A DNA stretch of 64,000 nt from Kiritimatiellia bacterium (GCA_016929905.1 JAFGHX010000193.1:41026-105025); one strand, 5' to 3'; counted from the first letter of the stretch, positions 52,489-61,646 are shown. Numbers and translations are program-made. The notes: generated from the letters alone by a model not told the origin.

Positions 52489-52518
52489 CACATTCGCTCC
52501 CTGAGGGCCAGGTGTTAC
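52489..52518 (-). promoter_or_regulatory. ECF promoter motif, class I (GTAACAC-N14-GCGAATGTG)
   Basis: GTAACAC (52512-52518), exactly 14 bases, GCGAATGTG (52489-52497) on the minus strand, just after the end of the lyase-like gene and 241 bases before the heparinase-like gene. One of four sites with this layout. Confidence 0.75.
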
Positions 52519-52537
52519 ATCTTCTTCGGCGCGGCCC

Positions 52538-53542
52538 TCACTCGGCTTCCGCCGGCGCCGGCAAGCGCGTCGGGGTGATCGGGCCGGTCCGGGGCGGGAA
52601 ATCGCTCCAGATCTGTACATCGTCGATCCACTGCTCAACGGTCTGCGGCTTGTCCTTGTACAGACGGCGCCCCGGGTAACACTTCATCAGCTCAAATCCC
52701 GAGAGTGGCTGGTCCGTCATGGTCCGGCCCGTGTAGTCGCAGACCACCTGGCCGTCCATCGCGATCCAGACGCGGCCCTCGGTCCGGTGTCGGCGGTAGT
52801 ACAATTCGTAGAGGAACCAGCGGCCCGCGACCGGCCGCACGGCGCTGACCTCCTCCCACAGCTTCACCCATTTCCATTGCCCGTCCTTTTGCACGCGTTG
52901 CTGCGTATGACAGAGCCAGGTCACTCCGCCATTCTCCTCACTGTACTCCATGTTGATGCTCAACCGATGGTCGCCCTTGTGCTCGTTGTCCTTGCCTCGG
53001 CCGCCGCGCCATTCACTGATGAGCCACCAGTCGCCCTTCCGGTTCATGATCTCGTGCAGGTTGGCGGGTAATCTGAGCCAGTAGCGCGAGTACATCTGCT
53101 CGGGGACATGCTGTGAGTAGCCGACGCGGGTGCCGGAACCGGTTTTCGGGTCGTCTTCGATGACCCGCATGCGCAGGGCACGGGTCTCTGTCCCGTGAGG
53201 CCCGTCCGTGAGTTCCGCGGTGACAGTGGCATACTTCTCGGGATTCTCGGACAGAACCGAAAGGTTGAACCGGCCGCCGCCGGCACCCGGCAACGCGTCG
53301 TCCGGCCATCGGTAACCTGTGCTCTTGTCCAGGCCGACCGGGCGCGGAAACCAGTGGCCGGCGCCATTGTGGCGCACGACGTCCACCCGGAAGTCGTTTT
53401 CGAAACCGGAGGCGAACAACAGGTGCCCATTGCCGGCGGGCGCCAGCGAGGGATCTGGCGCAGCCGCCATCCCGATCGCGGGAATGATCAGCCAGCACAC
53501 TGCGTGGAGCACGAACAAGGATCGGATCGACATAGGGTTCAT
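52538..53542 (-). CDS. Secreted polysaccharide-lyase-like protein (concanavalin-like fold)
   Basis: A 334-residue exported protein with a signal peptide (SIRSLFVLHAVCWLIIPAIG). It then shows the pattern of jelly-roll polysaccharide lyases of the heparin lyase I/alginate lyase type: LLFASGFENDFRVDVV, RVIEDDPKTGSGTRVGYSQHVPEQMYSRYWLRLP, WWLISEWRGGRG, GRWFLYELYYRRHRTEGRVWIAMDGQVVCDY, and the final WIDDVQIWSDFP. AGGAGGCACTC precedes ATG 53542. A class I ECF promoter motif ends 31 bases upstream, an ideal distance. Exact bond specificity cannot be read. Confidence 0.85.
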   Translation of the reverse strand: MNPMSIRSLFVLHAVCWLIIPAIGMAAAPDPSLAPAGNGHLLFASGFENDFRVDVVRHNGAGHWFPRPVGLDKSTGYRWPDDALPGAGGGRFNLSVLSENPEKYATVTAELTDGPHGTETRALRMRVIEDDPKTGSGTRVGYSQHVPEQMYSRYWLRLPANLHEIMNRKGDWWLISEWRGGRGKDNEHKGDHRLSINMEYSEENGGVTWLCHTQQRVQKDGQWKWVKLWEEVSAVRPVAGRWFLYELYYRRHRTEGRVWIAMDGQVVCDYTGRTMTDQPLSGFELMKCYPGRRLYKDKPQTVEQWIDDVQIWSDFPPRTGPITPTRLPAPAEAE

Positions 53543-53573
53543 GAGTGCCTCCTTGGATTCAAGCGTCCACAAG

Positions 53574-53603
53574 CCCATTCGCTGCCCGGCGGCCGAGTGT
53601 TAC
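53574..53603 (-). promoter_or_regulatory. ECF promoter motif, class I (GTAACAC-N14-GCGAATGGG)
   Basis: GTAACAC (53597-53603), 14 bases, GCGAATGGG (53574-53582), then 31 bases to the lyase ATG. Predicted transcription would start near 53567, leaving a short leader that includes the Shine-Dalgarno. Confidence 0.8.
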
Positions 53604-53655
53604 ATTCTTGACGGCCTATTGCTCAAACCAAAAAGCACGAGTTTCACAGCCGGGC

Positions 53656-53795
53656 GGCTCACGGGGACGTTCGCCCTCCATTGGGCCCGACCGGGCACGC
53701 TTGCGACCCCATGCATCATGTCGCCACGCTGGAGGGCGAGCGCCGTGCCCGCCGCAGCAACGAGATTGGCGAGGCGAAGGCGGGTCTCGCGAGCC
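53656..53795. repeat. MITE-like element, 140-bp copy with long right end
   Basis: Left end GGCTCACGGGGACGTTCGCC and right end starting TGGAGGGCGAGCGCCGTG and finishing TCTCGCGAGCC. The right end carries an extra segment (CCGCCGCAGCAACGAG...) also found, inverted, at 62361-62426. Confidence 0.75.
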
Positions 53796-53846
53796 GCCGA
53801 CCGTCGCTGTCCGGAAGACAGGCTGTGCATCCACTCCCGCCGCGTC

Positions 53847-55811
53847 TCAGCGCGGCGTGCTGCTCACCACCCCGTCGTTCCAGTCATAGACGATGGTCGG
53901 GTACCCGCTCCGGGCGACCGTCAACCGGCGGGCGCCGGCGTCCCAGCGGGTCCACGGCGACTTCATGAGGCCATGGCCCAACGCCTGCTTGACTGGCACC
54001 TCGACCTCGTCGACGAACCGCCGTTCCGGCTGGTACTCGAGCCGAATGCGCACGCGTTCGCCGTCCTGCACACGCCGCGCGTCGACCTCGGCCCGGAGCG
54101 GATCCGCCGAAAACGCCACATGCCGGGCCGCCAGGTCGCGGGCATAATGGTCGATCGTGGGGAATTCACGGCGCGTGGCCAGCTCGGTGATCCCGCCGGA
54201 CGGCCCGTCGAGCCGCAGGTAGGTCCAGGCCTTGCCCGCGTTCCCGTTCGTCTTGTGCTCCTGTTCGGCCAGCTTGCCCAGCGGCAAATACGCCACGTAA
54301 ACATCGCCGAGCCGCCCGATCCGCCACGCGCCCGCGCGGCGCGTCTCGCCGCCTTCGGCCTGCCAATCCGGCAGATGTACGCGCGTGTCCTGATGCGTGC
54401 GCACGATCCCTTTCGGCTTGCCGCGCGGCGTGGGGTCCCACAACGCCAGGAGCGTACGGTCATAGACCATCCGTTCGTAGTCGAACAGCTCGCTGGTGAA
54501 ATCGTTGGCGTCGGTGTCGAGCCCGGCGCCGCTCAGCGGCGACAGCGTATAGTCCGTATCGCCCCGCACGCAGGGCTGATATTGGTAGAGAACGGCAAAT
54601 CCGCCGGCGGGCCGGCGCACATACACGCCCGAGGTCACCTGAATGCCGGTCAGGCGGTAGCCGTATTCCGCGCCGATCGATGCCGCGCCGCCGGGCAGGA
54701 CAACGGCCTGCCACGGCGTCACCTGGGCACCGTCCAAACCGAGTTTGTACACCGAATACGGCGTGCGCCCGCTGCCTTGCTGGATGTTGCAGTGGGTCCA
54801 GAACGTATAGCCGTCGCCTTTCTCCAGAAACACAGAACGTATGATTTCCGGCACCGCGTAGTCCGTGGCCGCCGCCGGTGCGATCAACGAATACGCCCTC
54901 GCCACGCGGGGCTCAAGCGCCGGATCGCCAACGAGCAGCCAGAGCAGCGGCAGCATGGCCCGGTCGCCGCCGTCCTTCGTTCCGCCTGCATAGTCGCGCG
55001 ACTGCGGTGCGCCGAGCGCGCCGCCCGGCAGATAGAGATGCCCTTGCACCAGCAGCACATACTCGAGCAGGATGCGCGCCTTGGCGCGCATCTTGGCATC
55101 CCGCAACGCTTGGAGAAAGATCAGGGGCGGGTAGTGCCAAGCCGAATAGAGCGGCGCGTTCATCTCGTGCCCGCCGTGCCGCATCGTGTTCGTGAACACG
55201 CCCTCGAAATGGCGCAGGCCCCGAGCCCACAGATCCGGCCGGCCGAGCGCCTCGCCGGCGAGCAGCTCCGCCGCCACCACGTCGAACCGCCCGTTCACCA
55301 GATGCGTGTCATGCCCGGGCCATGAAGCATCCTGTATCGTGCGGCGGATCGACTCCTTAACCTCCGCCGGCCAGTCCGCGCCGTACCGATGCAGCGCATA
55401 CGCGAGCGCGCCGGCCGCGGCCATGACGGACGGCGTGCCCGCGTTGTCCCAGTGCCACGGGCCCTTCTTCCCATTCATGCCCACGAACCGCGCGAGCGCA
55501 TCGGCCAGGTGCCGTGCGATCGGAGCGGCCGCTTCCGGCGCCATCCCGCCGGACGCGCCGCGCCGGTGCAGCTCGAGCCGCGCCACGAGCGCCGCCGCGT
55601 GCCCGCTGGTGCGTACGGCGTCGCGTTTCTCGGCCGAATAGGCGTACTCCGTCGTCGACCCCGCCGCGGCATGAGCATTCGACGCCGTGTTGCGCAACAG
55701 CGTCAGTTGGCGGGCCTTCAGGCCGGCGTCGGGCGGCAGCGCATAGGTGATGTGGATGGCTGTGAGGCAGACAAGCCCGACCGCACAAAGCACGGGGTTC
55801 GCGTTTCTCAC
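53847..55811 (-). CDS. Secreted helical-barrel protein of unknown function, paralogue 1
   Basis: A 654-residue exported protein with an N-terminal signal (NPVLCAVGLVCLTAIHITYA). The first half is rich in amphipathic helices (LVARLELHRRGASGG, GALAYALHRYGADWPAEVKESIRRTIQD, FDVVAAELLAGEALGRPDLWARGLRHFE) and reads like an alpha/alpha toroid as in polysaccharide lyases. The second half is beta-rich (GYTFWTHCNIQQG, GGFAVLYQYQPCVRG, MVYDRTLLALWDP). It aligns end to end with the next gene. I know no characterised member. GTG 55811 has AGGAGGAATTGCG. It is probably co-transcribed with the paralogue from the class I promoter at 57917. Confidence 0.82.
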   Translation of the reverse strand: MRNANPVLCAVGLVCLTAIHITYALPPDAGLKARQLTLLRNTASNAHAAAGSTTEYAYSAEKRDAVRTSGHAAALVARLELHRRGASGGMAPEAAAPIARHLADALARFVGMNGKKGPWHWDNAGTPSVMAAAGALAYALHRYGADWPAEVKESIRRTIQDASWPGHDTHLVNGRFDVVAAELLAGEALGRPDLWARGLRHFEGVFTNTMRHGGHEMNAPLYSAWHYPPLIFLQALRDAKMRAKARILLEYVLLVQGHLYLPGGALGAPQSRDYAGGTKDGGDRAMLPLLWLLVGDPALEPRVARAYSLIAPAAATDYAVPEIIRSVFLEKGDGYTFWTHCNIQQGSGRTPYSVYKLGLDGAQVTPWQAVVLPGGAASIGAEYGYRLTGIQVTSGVYVRRPAGGFAVLYQYQPCVRGDTDYTLSPLSGAGLDTDANDFTSELFDYERMVYDRTLLALWDPTPRGKPKGIVRTHQDTRVHLPDWQAEGGETRRAGAWRIGRLGDVYVAYLPLGKLAEQEHKTNGNAGKAWTYLRLDGPSGGITELATRREFPTIDHYARDLAARHVAFSADPLRAEVDARRVQDGERVRIRLEYQPERRFVDEVEVPVKQALGHGLMKSPWTRWDAGARRLTVARSGYPTIVYDWNDGVVSSTPR

Positions 55812-55855
55812 CGCAATTCCTCCTGTTCTGCTCTGCCAAGTGTCTGAGGTGACCG

Positions 55856-55954
55856 CGGCTCGCGAGACGCTCGCCCTCCACTGGGCGCCGCGTGATGCAC
55901 TTGCCGCCATATACATCGTGACAACGGGCTGGAGGGCGAGCGTCTCGCGAGCCG
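55856..55954. repeat. MITE-like element, best-preserved copy (99 bp)
   Basis: Perfect 25-bp terminal inverted repeats beginning CGGCTCGCGAGACGCTCG at the left and mirrored at the right (55930-55954). It is inserted in the 162-base gap between two co-directional genes. There is no coding capacity. Confidence 0.9.
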
Positions 55955-55973
55955 GGTCCGCGACGCGGCGCCA

Positions 55974-57863
55974 TCACCGCAAGCTAATCTTGGCATTCTG
56001 CCAATCGTGCTGCAGTTCGCCGTAGCCCGGCCGTGCCAGCGTCATGAGCCCGGCGGCTTCATCCCAGCTCACGAAGTCCGAGGCCATCATGCCCCGATCG
56101 ATGAACGACTTGTCGGGCACCTCCCCCCCATCCACCCATCTCCTCTGGGGCGCGTACTGGAGCTTGATCGAACTCGTCGCACCGCGCGCGTCCCTGGTTT
56201 CGTACTCGACCCACAACTCTTCTTCGTTGAATGCCAGTCTCCTGGCGGCCATCTCCCGCGCGAACGCGTCGAAGGACGCGTGGTCGGCTGCCGGGCTCAT
56301 CTCGACGACGTGCCCGGACGTGCCGGCGAAACGGAGGTAGATCCCCTGCTTCACGCGTTTCTCTTCCGCTACCTCGCCCAGCGGCCGGAACGCAATGTAG
56401 TTCCGGCCGATCGACCCCAGGTGCCAGCCGTCCATCCTTCGGTACTCCCCGCCCAGCCCCTCGAAATCCGGCAGATACGCCCGCGTATCGGGGCAGGCCT
56501 TCTCCGAACCCGGCTTCCATAACGTGAGCATGGTCCGATGGAAGATCATGCGCTGGTAGTCCCAGAACTCGCCGTGACCCGAATCCGGATTGTCCGTCTT
56601 TCCGGTCACAATCCCGGTCTTGCTCCACCGCGTCTTGTCCGCCCGCAATCGCGGCTGATAGTGGTAAAGCACGCCGTATTCACCTGCCCGGTTGCGTGCG
56701 ATCAGACCGCTCAAGACAGGAATATTCTGGTGGAATCCGCCGTAGCTGCCGCCGAACCCGCCGGTGCCGTCCGGCAGCACGACCATTTGCAGAGGGAAGA
56801 CAGGTCCATGCCCGAAGTCATAGACGTGCTGCGGTGCGATTCCAGCCAGGATCGGAAAGATCCGGGTCCGGAACGTGTAGCCGTTGCCCTTGTCCAGGAA
56901 GACCGAACGGATCACCTGCGGCACCTGGTACGCGGTGGGATCGGTGAGGGCGCCGGCCCGCACGTGTTCGTAGGCGTCATCCAGGATGGCATCATCCACC
57001 TGCGGATCGCCGATCAGAAGCTGGAGCAGGGCACCCGTCAGCCGCGTGGCACGGCCCGGCTGCAGGCCGCCGCCGTAGTCGCGGCATCGCGGCGGCAACA
57101 TCGCGCCGCCGGGCAGATAGGAATGCGCATGCACAAGCAGTTCCGACTCAAGCAGGATACGGGCCTTCGTCCGGTACACGGGGTCCTGCAGGCTTTGCAG
57201 CCAGAGCAACGAAGCCAGGTGCCGCACGCTGTACATCGTCCCGTTCAACTCTCTGTTGTGTCGGTACCGCGTGTGCTCGAACAGGTCGTCCAGGGCCGCG
57301 GCGCCGCGCTGCCACAGCGCCGCACCGTCCCCGGTCTTGCCCAGCGCCTCGCCGGCCAGGAGCAGTCCGCACACCATGTCGATGGTGCCGTTCAGGACCT
57401 GGTCGGTCCGCAGGGAGCCCACACTCTCCAGCCAGATCCGAAGCGCATCGCGAGTCGACTTCGGCCAATGCCGGCCGTGCCGGTGCAGACTGTAGGCCAG
57501 AACCGCGCCTCGTTCGCCGCTGTCCCAGTTGGTCTTTCGCTTGGCGTGGAACACGCCGGCAAGGTGCTCGGCGATTCGTGCGCCCTCCGCCGGGGCGATG
57601 CCTTTCGGATAGCCGCGATGATGCGCCTCCAGATGCAGAGCCAGCGAGACCGCGTCCGAGACGCAGCGAAGATACTCCGTGTCCTGATACTCCCTGATCG
57701 GAACCGTTCCGGTCAGCTTCGCGGTGATCGCCCGCTTCTGACGGGCCGCGTAGCCGGTGTCGGGCGGAATCGCGCCACGCGCTTCGCGCACCGCGCCAAG
57801 CGCGACGGACAGCAGGCCCAAGACCACTGCACCCACGTAGACGACAGAATCCGTCCGATTCAT
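55974..57863 (-). CDS. Secreted helical-barrel protein of unknown function, paralogue 2
   Basis: A 629-residue exported protein with a signal region (SVVYVGAVVLGLLSVALGAV) and the same arrangement as its neighbour: a helical first half (SLALHLEAHHRGYPKGIAPAEGARIAEHLAGVF, AVLAYSLHRHGRHWPKSTRDALRIWLE, TIDMVCGLLLAGEALG), shared landmarks VPQVIRSVFLDKGNGYTF and YGVLYHYQPRLR, and a beta-rich second half. Function is unknown; secretion, fold and regulon point to glycan cleavage or binding. GGGAG precedes ATG 57863, and a class I ECF promoter motif lies 53 bases upstream. It is followed by paralogue 1. Confidence 0.82.
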   Translation of the reverse strand: MNRTDSVVYVGAVVLGLLSVALGAVREARGAIPPDTGYAARQKRAITAKLTGTVPIREYQDTEYLRCVSDAVSLALHLEAHHRGYPKGIAPAEGARIAEHLAGVFHAKRKTNWDSGERGAVLAYSLHRHGRHWPKSTRDALRIWLESVGSLRTDQVLNGTIDMVCGLLLAGEALGKTGDGAALWQRGAAALDDLFEHTRYRHNRELNGTMYSVRHLASLLWLQSLQDPVYRTKARILLESELLVHAHSYLPGGAMLPPRCRDYGGGLQPGRATRLTGALLQLLIGDPQVDDAILDDAYEHVRAGALTDPTAYQVPQVIRSVFLDKGNGYTFRTRIFPILAGIAPQHVYDFGHGPVFPLQMVVLPDGTGGFGGSYGGFHQNIPVLSGLIARNRAGEYGVLYHYQPRLRADKTRWSKTGIVTGKTDNPDSGHGEFWDYQRMIFHRTMLTLWKPGSEKACPDTRAYLPDFEGLGGEYRRMDGWHLGSIGRNYIAFRPLGEVAEEKRVKQGIYLRFAGTSGHVVEMSPAADHASFDAFAREMAARRLAFNEEELWVEYETRDARGATSSIKLQYAPQRRWVDGGEVPDKSFIDRGMMASDFVSWDEAAGLMTLARPGYGELQHDWQNAKISLR

Positions 57864-57916
57864 GCCGGGCTCCCTTCTGTGATTCATCCGGTTCGCACGC
57901 AGTGCCTTTCCGGTAG

Positions 57917-57946
57917 CCCTTTCGCCGCGTCCGGGCGGGGTGTTAC
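57917..57946 (-). promoter_or_regulatory. ECF promoter motif, class I (GTAACAC-N14-GCGAAAGGG)
   Basis: GTAACAC (57940-57946), 14 bases, GCGAAAGGG (57917-57925), 53 bases before ATG 57863. Both boxes match the sites at 53574 and 62236. Confidence 0.8.
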
Positions 57947-58089
57947 CTCTGTTGTTCGCTTTTTCTGCTCTTCTTGGGCGGGGGGATCGCTCGGAATGGC
58001 AATCAGATGGCGCAGGTTCAGGCCCTCAAAGCGTAGCGCAGGCAGGAATGCCTGCGTGACTGCGGCACAACCTGCGAATTCACCTCCGT

Positions 58090-58278
58090 CTAGGCGCTGT
58101 ACGGACGGCCCAGCGTCCCATACAGATCCTGCCTGCGCACCCTGTAGACGGCCTGCATGCGCTCTCCGTTCGCGCGTACCTCGCGCCATTTCGCCAGGTC
58201 CAGCTCGGCGGTGAGCGCAGCCGGGGCGTCGGCGCCGGGGATCTGGCGGGACTGAATGACGGTGATCTTCATGGTCAT
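58090..58278 (-). CDS. Possible small protein of unknown function (62 residues)
   Basis: An open frame MTMKITVIQSRQIPG...WREVRANGERMQAVYRVRRQDLYGTLGRPYSA with a plausible protein-like composition. No good Shine-Dalgarno precedes ATG 58278 (or 58272), and the surroundings are non-coding. It may be real, the tail of an older gene, or chance. Confidence 0.3.
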   Translation of the reverse strand: MTMKITVIQSRQIPGADAPAALTAELDLAKWREVRANGERMQAVYRVRRQDLYGTLGRPYSA

Positions 58279-58372
58279 GCCCGTCCCGTTCGCCGCTCTC
58301 TCGGCTTGTCCACCGATCGCCCCCACGGGCTGGTCGCAAGGGCGGCAAGACTGCCTGGTGCTGGCTGTGTCG

Positions 58373-58419
58373 CCATTCCCCCTGCTCAGCCGCCCGCGGC
58401 GGCTGAGCAGGGGGAATGG
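58373..58419. terminator. Very strong 22-bp hairpin
   Basis: Perfect 22-bp arms (left arm starts CCATTCCCCCTGCTCAGC) around CGC, about 85 bases beyond the stop of the FecR/beta-helix gene. There is no T-run, so terminator function is inferred from position. Confidence 0.7.
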
Positions 58420-58454
58420 GCGGAGGGCGGCGCCGGGGTTGGGGCAATCCTATT

Positions 58455-58477
58455 CCCCACGGGGCAAGCCCGTGGGG
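58455..58477. terminator. Hairpin CCCCACGGG / CCCGTGGGG after the FecR/beta-helix gene
   Basis: Nine-bp perfect arms with a 5-base loop, 25 bases beyond the stop codon at 58502 in the direction of transcription. With the stronger hairpin that follows it probably ends the sigma/FecR operon. Confidence 0.6.
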
Positions 58478-58501
58478 GGCCTGCTTGCCGCCCGAGCCCA
58501 T

Positions 58502-61500
58502 CTATTCTCCGCTCGCGACGTCCACCGCAATGCCATGCTCAAGCGCCCCCACGTCCGGGCCGGCACCCGCATAGACGTAGTTGACGGGGTCGCTCTGCCG
58601 CCAGCGCAACGCACGGTCGAGCGTGAGCACCGAACGCTCCCTGTCGATCGCCACGACTCGTGCACGCTTGCCCGCCACCATGATCTCGTCGCCCGGAGTC
58701 ACACGCTTGCCGTCGCCCGTCGCGAATCCGGCCGAGAAGCACACGACGCTGTCGACGGGCAATTCGGCGCCCGCCCCGCCGGCCGTTGTCAGCGCGAGCG
58801 GCTGTCCGCGATCCACGGCGGCGCTGTCGCGTCTCAGCCGGAAATCGCCGGTTTCAGGGTCGACGAAGTCTATCCGCTCCACCAACGAATGCGTCTCCAG
58901 GCCCGTATCCCGCTGCCAGGCGGCAAACCCGTCGGCATCCGAAATCGGGTATGTCTTCTCCGCCCAGCCCGTCCCGTACCACCGCGCCACGAGCATCCGC
59001 GTCCCGAAGTAGATGTTCCCGTCGAGCCGGCCGCGCGGCATGCCCCACGCCTCGAAGACGACGGCGTCCGTCGCGCTCTGTACCGCGTTGTTCAGAAAGC
59101 TGTTCCCTTCCATCGCCAGGCATTTCGGGTGCCCGTAGCGGACCTCACTCCAACGGCATCTTGGATGGCCGTTCCCATAAAGCGTGTTGTGCACGAATGC
59201 GTTGTCGCGCGCGCCCGGCGGCGCGCTGATCGAGTCGTAGGTTCCGCCGTTGAAGGCCAGCCCGCCGGAATTGGCGGGGAGCAGGGGGTCATTCTCCGGC
59301 CGGCCCTGCGCCCGGTTCTGGTAGACGATATTACGCCGCACCAACACCCGCTCGCACTGAGAGACCCGGATGCCCTGCCGGTTCTCGTGCGTGGTGTTGT
59401 TCTGAATCACGACGTCTGTGCTCGCGGCCACCTCTATGCCCGCCTCGTACCAATGCACCGCATTGTTGGCACGGCACCGATTGGCTTCGATCCAGACCCG
59501 CCGCGAGCCGTGCCCCACGCTGACGGCGGTGGTGCGATTGTGATGCAGATTGTTCCCCGCCACGAACAACCCTTCCACGGTATGCGCCGTGAGGCCGAAT
59601 CGTGCGGCGTGATCGATCTCGTTGTCGACGATCCGGATCTCCCGGCAACCCAGTTCCGGCTTGCCGAGAACCGCCACATAGACGTATCGGGCCGCCGCCA
59701 GCCGGTCCATTTGCGCGCGGCCGATCTCGAACAGGCCCGACTTGCCGTCCGGCGAGTAAGGCCTGTTGTCCCAGTCCGGGTTGTTCCGGAGCGGGAACCA
59801 GCCACGCCCGTCGGGAAGCGTCAGGATGCCGCCGGGAATCGGCTCGGCGTCCGGCCGAGGTTCTGCCGGATCCGCAAACAGCAGAACCAGCTCCCACGTC
59901 CTGGTTTCGCCCTCCGCGCGGCCCCTCAATTCCCGCCCGTACGGCTCGATCCTGTCGAGTTGCAGGTCCGTGCAGGTGAAGCGGGCAATACCGGGCGCGT
60001 GCGGCACGACGGTGCTCAGCGCGCCTCTGCCCACGACACCGGCTGCGGGGGTACTGATACTCACGTTTTCGCGCACGCGCGCATGATGGAGATGATTGCC
60101 CCGCAACAGGACATTCGAGGAACTGTTGAAGACGCCCACGTTCGTGTCGCAATCGTGAATATCGCAGCCCACCATGCTGCTTTCGCGGCATCCGTCGAAC
60201 CACACGCCGACCGCGGCGTCGGCAACATGCAGCGCACGCAGCACCAGGCGCCGTGCACCGCCCGCATAGAGCGCCCAGGCCCGGGCCGTGAAGTTCCGCA
60301 GGGCGAGCCCCTCGATGACCAGTTCCTCCACAGCCGCTTCCCGGGGCAGTTGGATACCGCGTTGCAGCTTGCCCTGCCCGTCCAGCATCGGCTGCTCGCC
60401 GGGATAGGCCTTGAGCGCGAGCGGCGCGCCGGGCGCGCCGCCCCGCGTGATCGTGAGCGCCTCGCCGTATACGCCGCCGCGCACCCAGATCGTGTCGCCG
60501 GGGCTCGGGCGCGGTTCGCGCTCGGCGAACGCGCGCGCCAGCGTACGCCACGGGCGGCTCTTGCTGCCCGGCCCGGCGTCGTCGCTCGGTCCGCCGCGCG
60601 ATTCGGCGTCGACGTAGTAGTCCCGGCCCGGCGTCCGCGCCACGAGCGGCGTCTCCGGCGCGACCTCCGCAACCTGGCCGGCGGCAACGACCACCGACTC
60701 GTGCCCCTCGCGGGCCGTGAGTTCGACTTCGCCCTCCCGCACCTCGAGCCGTGTGGAGCCGGCGCCCGCCATCACGCGCAGGCGCGTGCCGAGCACCGAC
60801 GCCTCCGCGTGCGGCGTCACGATGCGCAGCGGCCGGCCGGCCGGCTGCTTGACCACACTCGCATCCAGCACGCCGTGCCGCAGTTCAAGACGCTTGCCGG
60901 CCCGGATCCCGGCGAAGGCGAGAACACTGTTCCCGGATACGTCGACGCGCGTCCGCTCGCCGACGAATGCAATCGCGAACCCGCCGTCCGCGCCCGCGAG
61001 CAGTTCGTCGCCTGCCCGAAGCCACGTCCCGGGGCGGCAGACGGCGTCCGTCGCGTCGCGCCGCAGGGCGACCTGCCCCTCCACCGCCGCCACCCGCGCG
61101 ACGCGGCCCGCGATCCGAGTGCGATAGAGGACGGCTGCACCGAGCCCCACAAGCACGCACGCCGCAGCCGCCTTCCACAACCAGCCGCCGCGCAGGATGA
61201 CCGCGCGCCGCCGCGCCCGCCGGCGCGCGGCAACCGCCGGCAGCACCACGGTCGCCTCGACCTTCTTCCGCATCGACTTCGCGAACCGATCGGCGGCATC
61301 GGGGTTGCGCAGGATCTCGAGCGCGCTCCGAACGAACGGCGCGCGCTCCGAACGCAGCGCCTTCAGCGAGGCATCAGCCGAAAGCGACGCCGTGAGAAGT
61401 ACGCGCAGTGCCGGGGACCCGGCGGCCGCCGCCACGACCTCGCGCTGCTCCCGCAGCGAGGCCGTCTGCTCCAGGCAGTTCTCCAGCTTCTCTCTGAATT

Positions 61501-61522
61501 CGCGCTCGTCCATTGTGCTCAC
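58502..61522 (-). CDS. FecR-domain anti-sigma-like membrane protein fused to a right-handed beta-helix
   Basis: A 1006-residue protein. A cytoplasmic N-terminus (about 1-110, helical, basic RRRARRR before the membrane) is followed by one membrane helix (about 113-133), a FecR domain (about 140-290: VEGQVALRRDATDAVCRPGTWLRAGDELLAGADG, VVKQPAGRPLRIVTPHAEASVLGTRLRV) and a long parallel beta-helix (about 300-1006) starting DYYVDAESRG and carrying repeated ladders such as VVIQNNTTHENRQGIRVSQCERVLVRRNIVYQN. FecR proteins transmit an outside signal to an ECF sigma factor; here the beta-helix is in the place of a sensor. It lies 153 bases after the ECF gene and is likely its partner. GTG 61522 or ATG 61513 is the start. 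Confidence 0.88.
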   Translation of the reverse strand: MSTMDEREFREKLENCLEQTASLREQREVVAAAAGSPALRVLLTASLSADASLKALRSERAPFVRSALEILRNPDAADRFAKSMRKKVEATVVLPAVAARRRARRRAVILRGGWLWKAAAACVLVGLGAAVLYRTRIAGRVARVAAVEGQVALRRDATDAVCRPGTWLRAGDELLAGADGGFAIAFVGERTRVDVSGNSVLAFAGIRAGKRLELRHGVLDASVVKQPAGRPLRIVTPHAEASVLGTRLRVMAGAGSTRLEVREGEVELTAREGHESVVVAAGQVAEVAPETPLVARTPGRDYYVDAESRGGPSDDAGPGSKSRPWRTLARAFAEREPRPSPGDTIWVRGGVYGEALTITRGGAPGAPLALKAYPGEQPMLDGQGKLQRGIQLPREAAVEELVIEGLALRNFTARAWALYAGGARRLVLRALHVADAAVGVWFDGCRESSMVGCDIHDCDTNVGVFNSSSNVLLRGNHLHHARVRENVSISTPAAGVVGRGALSTVVPHAPGIARFTCTDLQLDRIEPYGRELRGRAEGETRTWELVLLFADPAEPRPDAEPIPGGILTLPDGRGWFPLRNNPDWDNRPYSPDGKSGLFEIGRAQMDRLAAARYVYVAVLGKPELGCREIRIVDNEIDHAARFGLTAHTVEGLFVAGNNLHHNRTTAVSVGHGSRRVWIEANRCRANNAVHWYEAGIEVAASTDVVIQNNTTHENRQGIRVSQCERVLVRRNIVYQNRAQGRPENDPLLPANSGGLAFNGGTYDSISAPPGARDNAFVHNTLYGNGHPRCRWSEVRYGHPKCLAMEGNSFLNNAVQSATDAVVFEAWGMPRGRLDGNIYFGTRMLVARWYGTGWAEKTYPISDADGFAAWQRDTGLETHSLVERIDFVDPETGDFRLRRDSAAVDRGQPLALTTAGGAGAELPVDSVVCFSAGFATGDGKRVTPGDEIMVAGKRARVVAIDRERSVLTLDRALRWRQSDPVNYVYAGAGPDVGALEHGIAVDVASGE

Positions 61523-61528
61523 TTCGTT

Positions 61529-61646
61529 CGCGTCATTCGGGCGCGGCGCGCCCGGTCAGGCGCTTCGCTGTCATTGGCGCCTGCGGCGCGTCATTGGGCG
61601 CGGCGCGTCATTGGGCGCGGCGCGCCAGTGACGGCCCGAGGGGCCT
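61529..61646. repeat. Degenerate GTCATTGGGCGCGGCGC repeats
   Basis: Several copies of a GTCATTGG(G)CGC-type unit in the gap between the ECF and FecR genes, related to the tandem array at 16134-16315. Confidence 0.75.
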
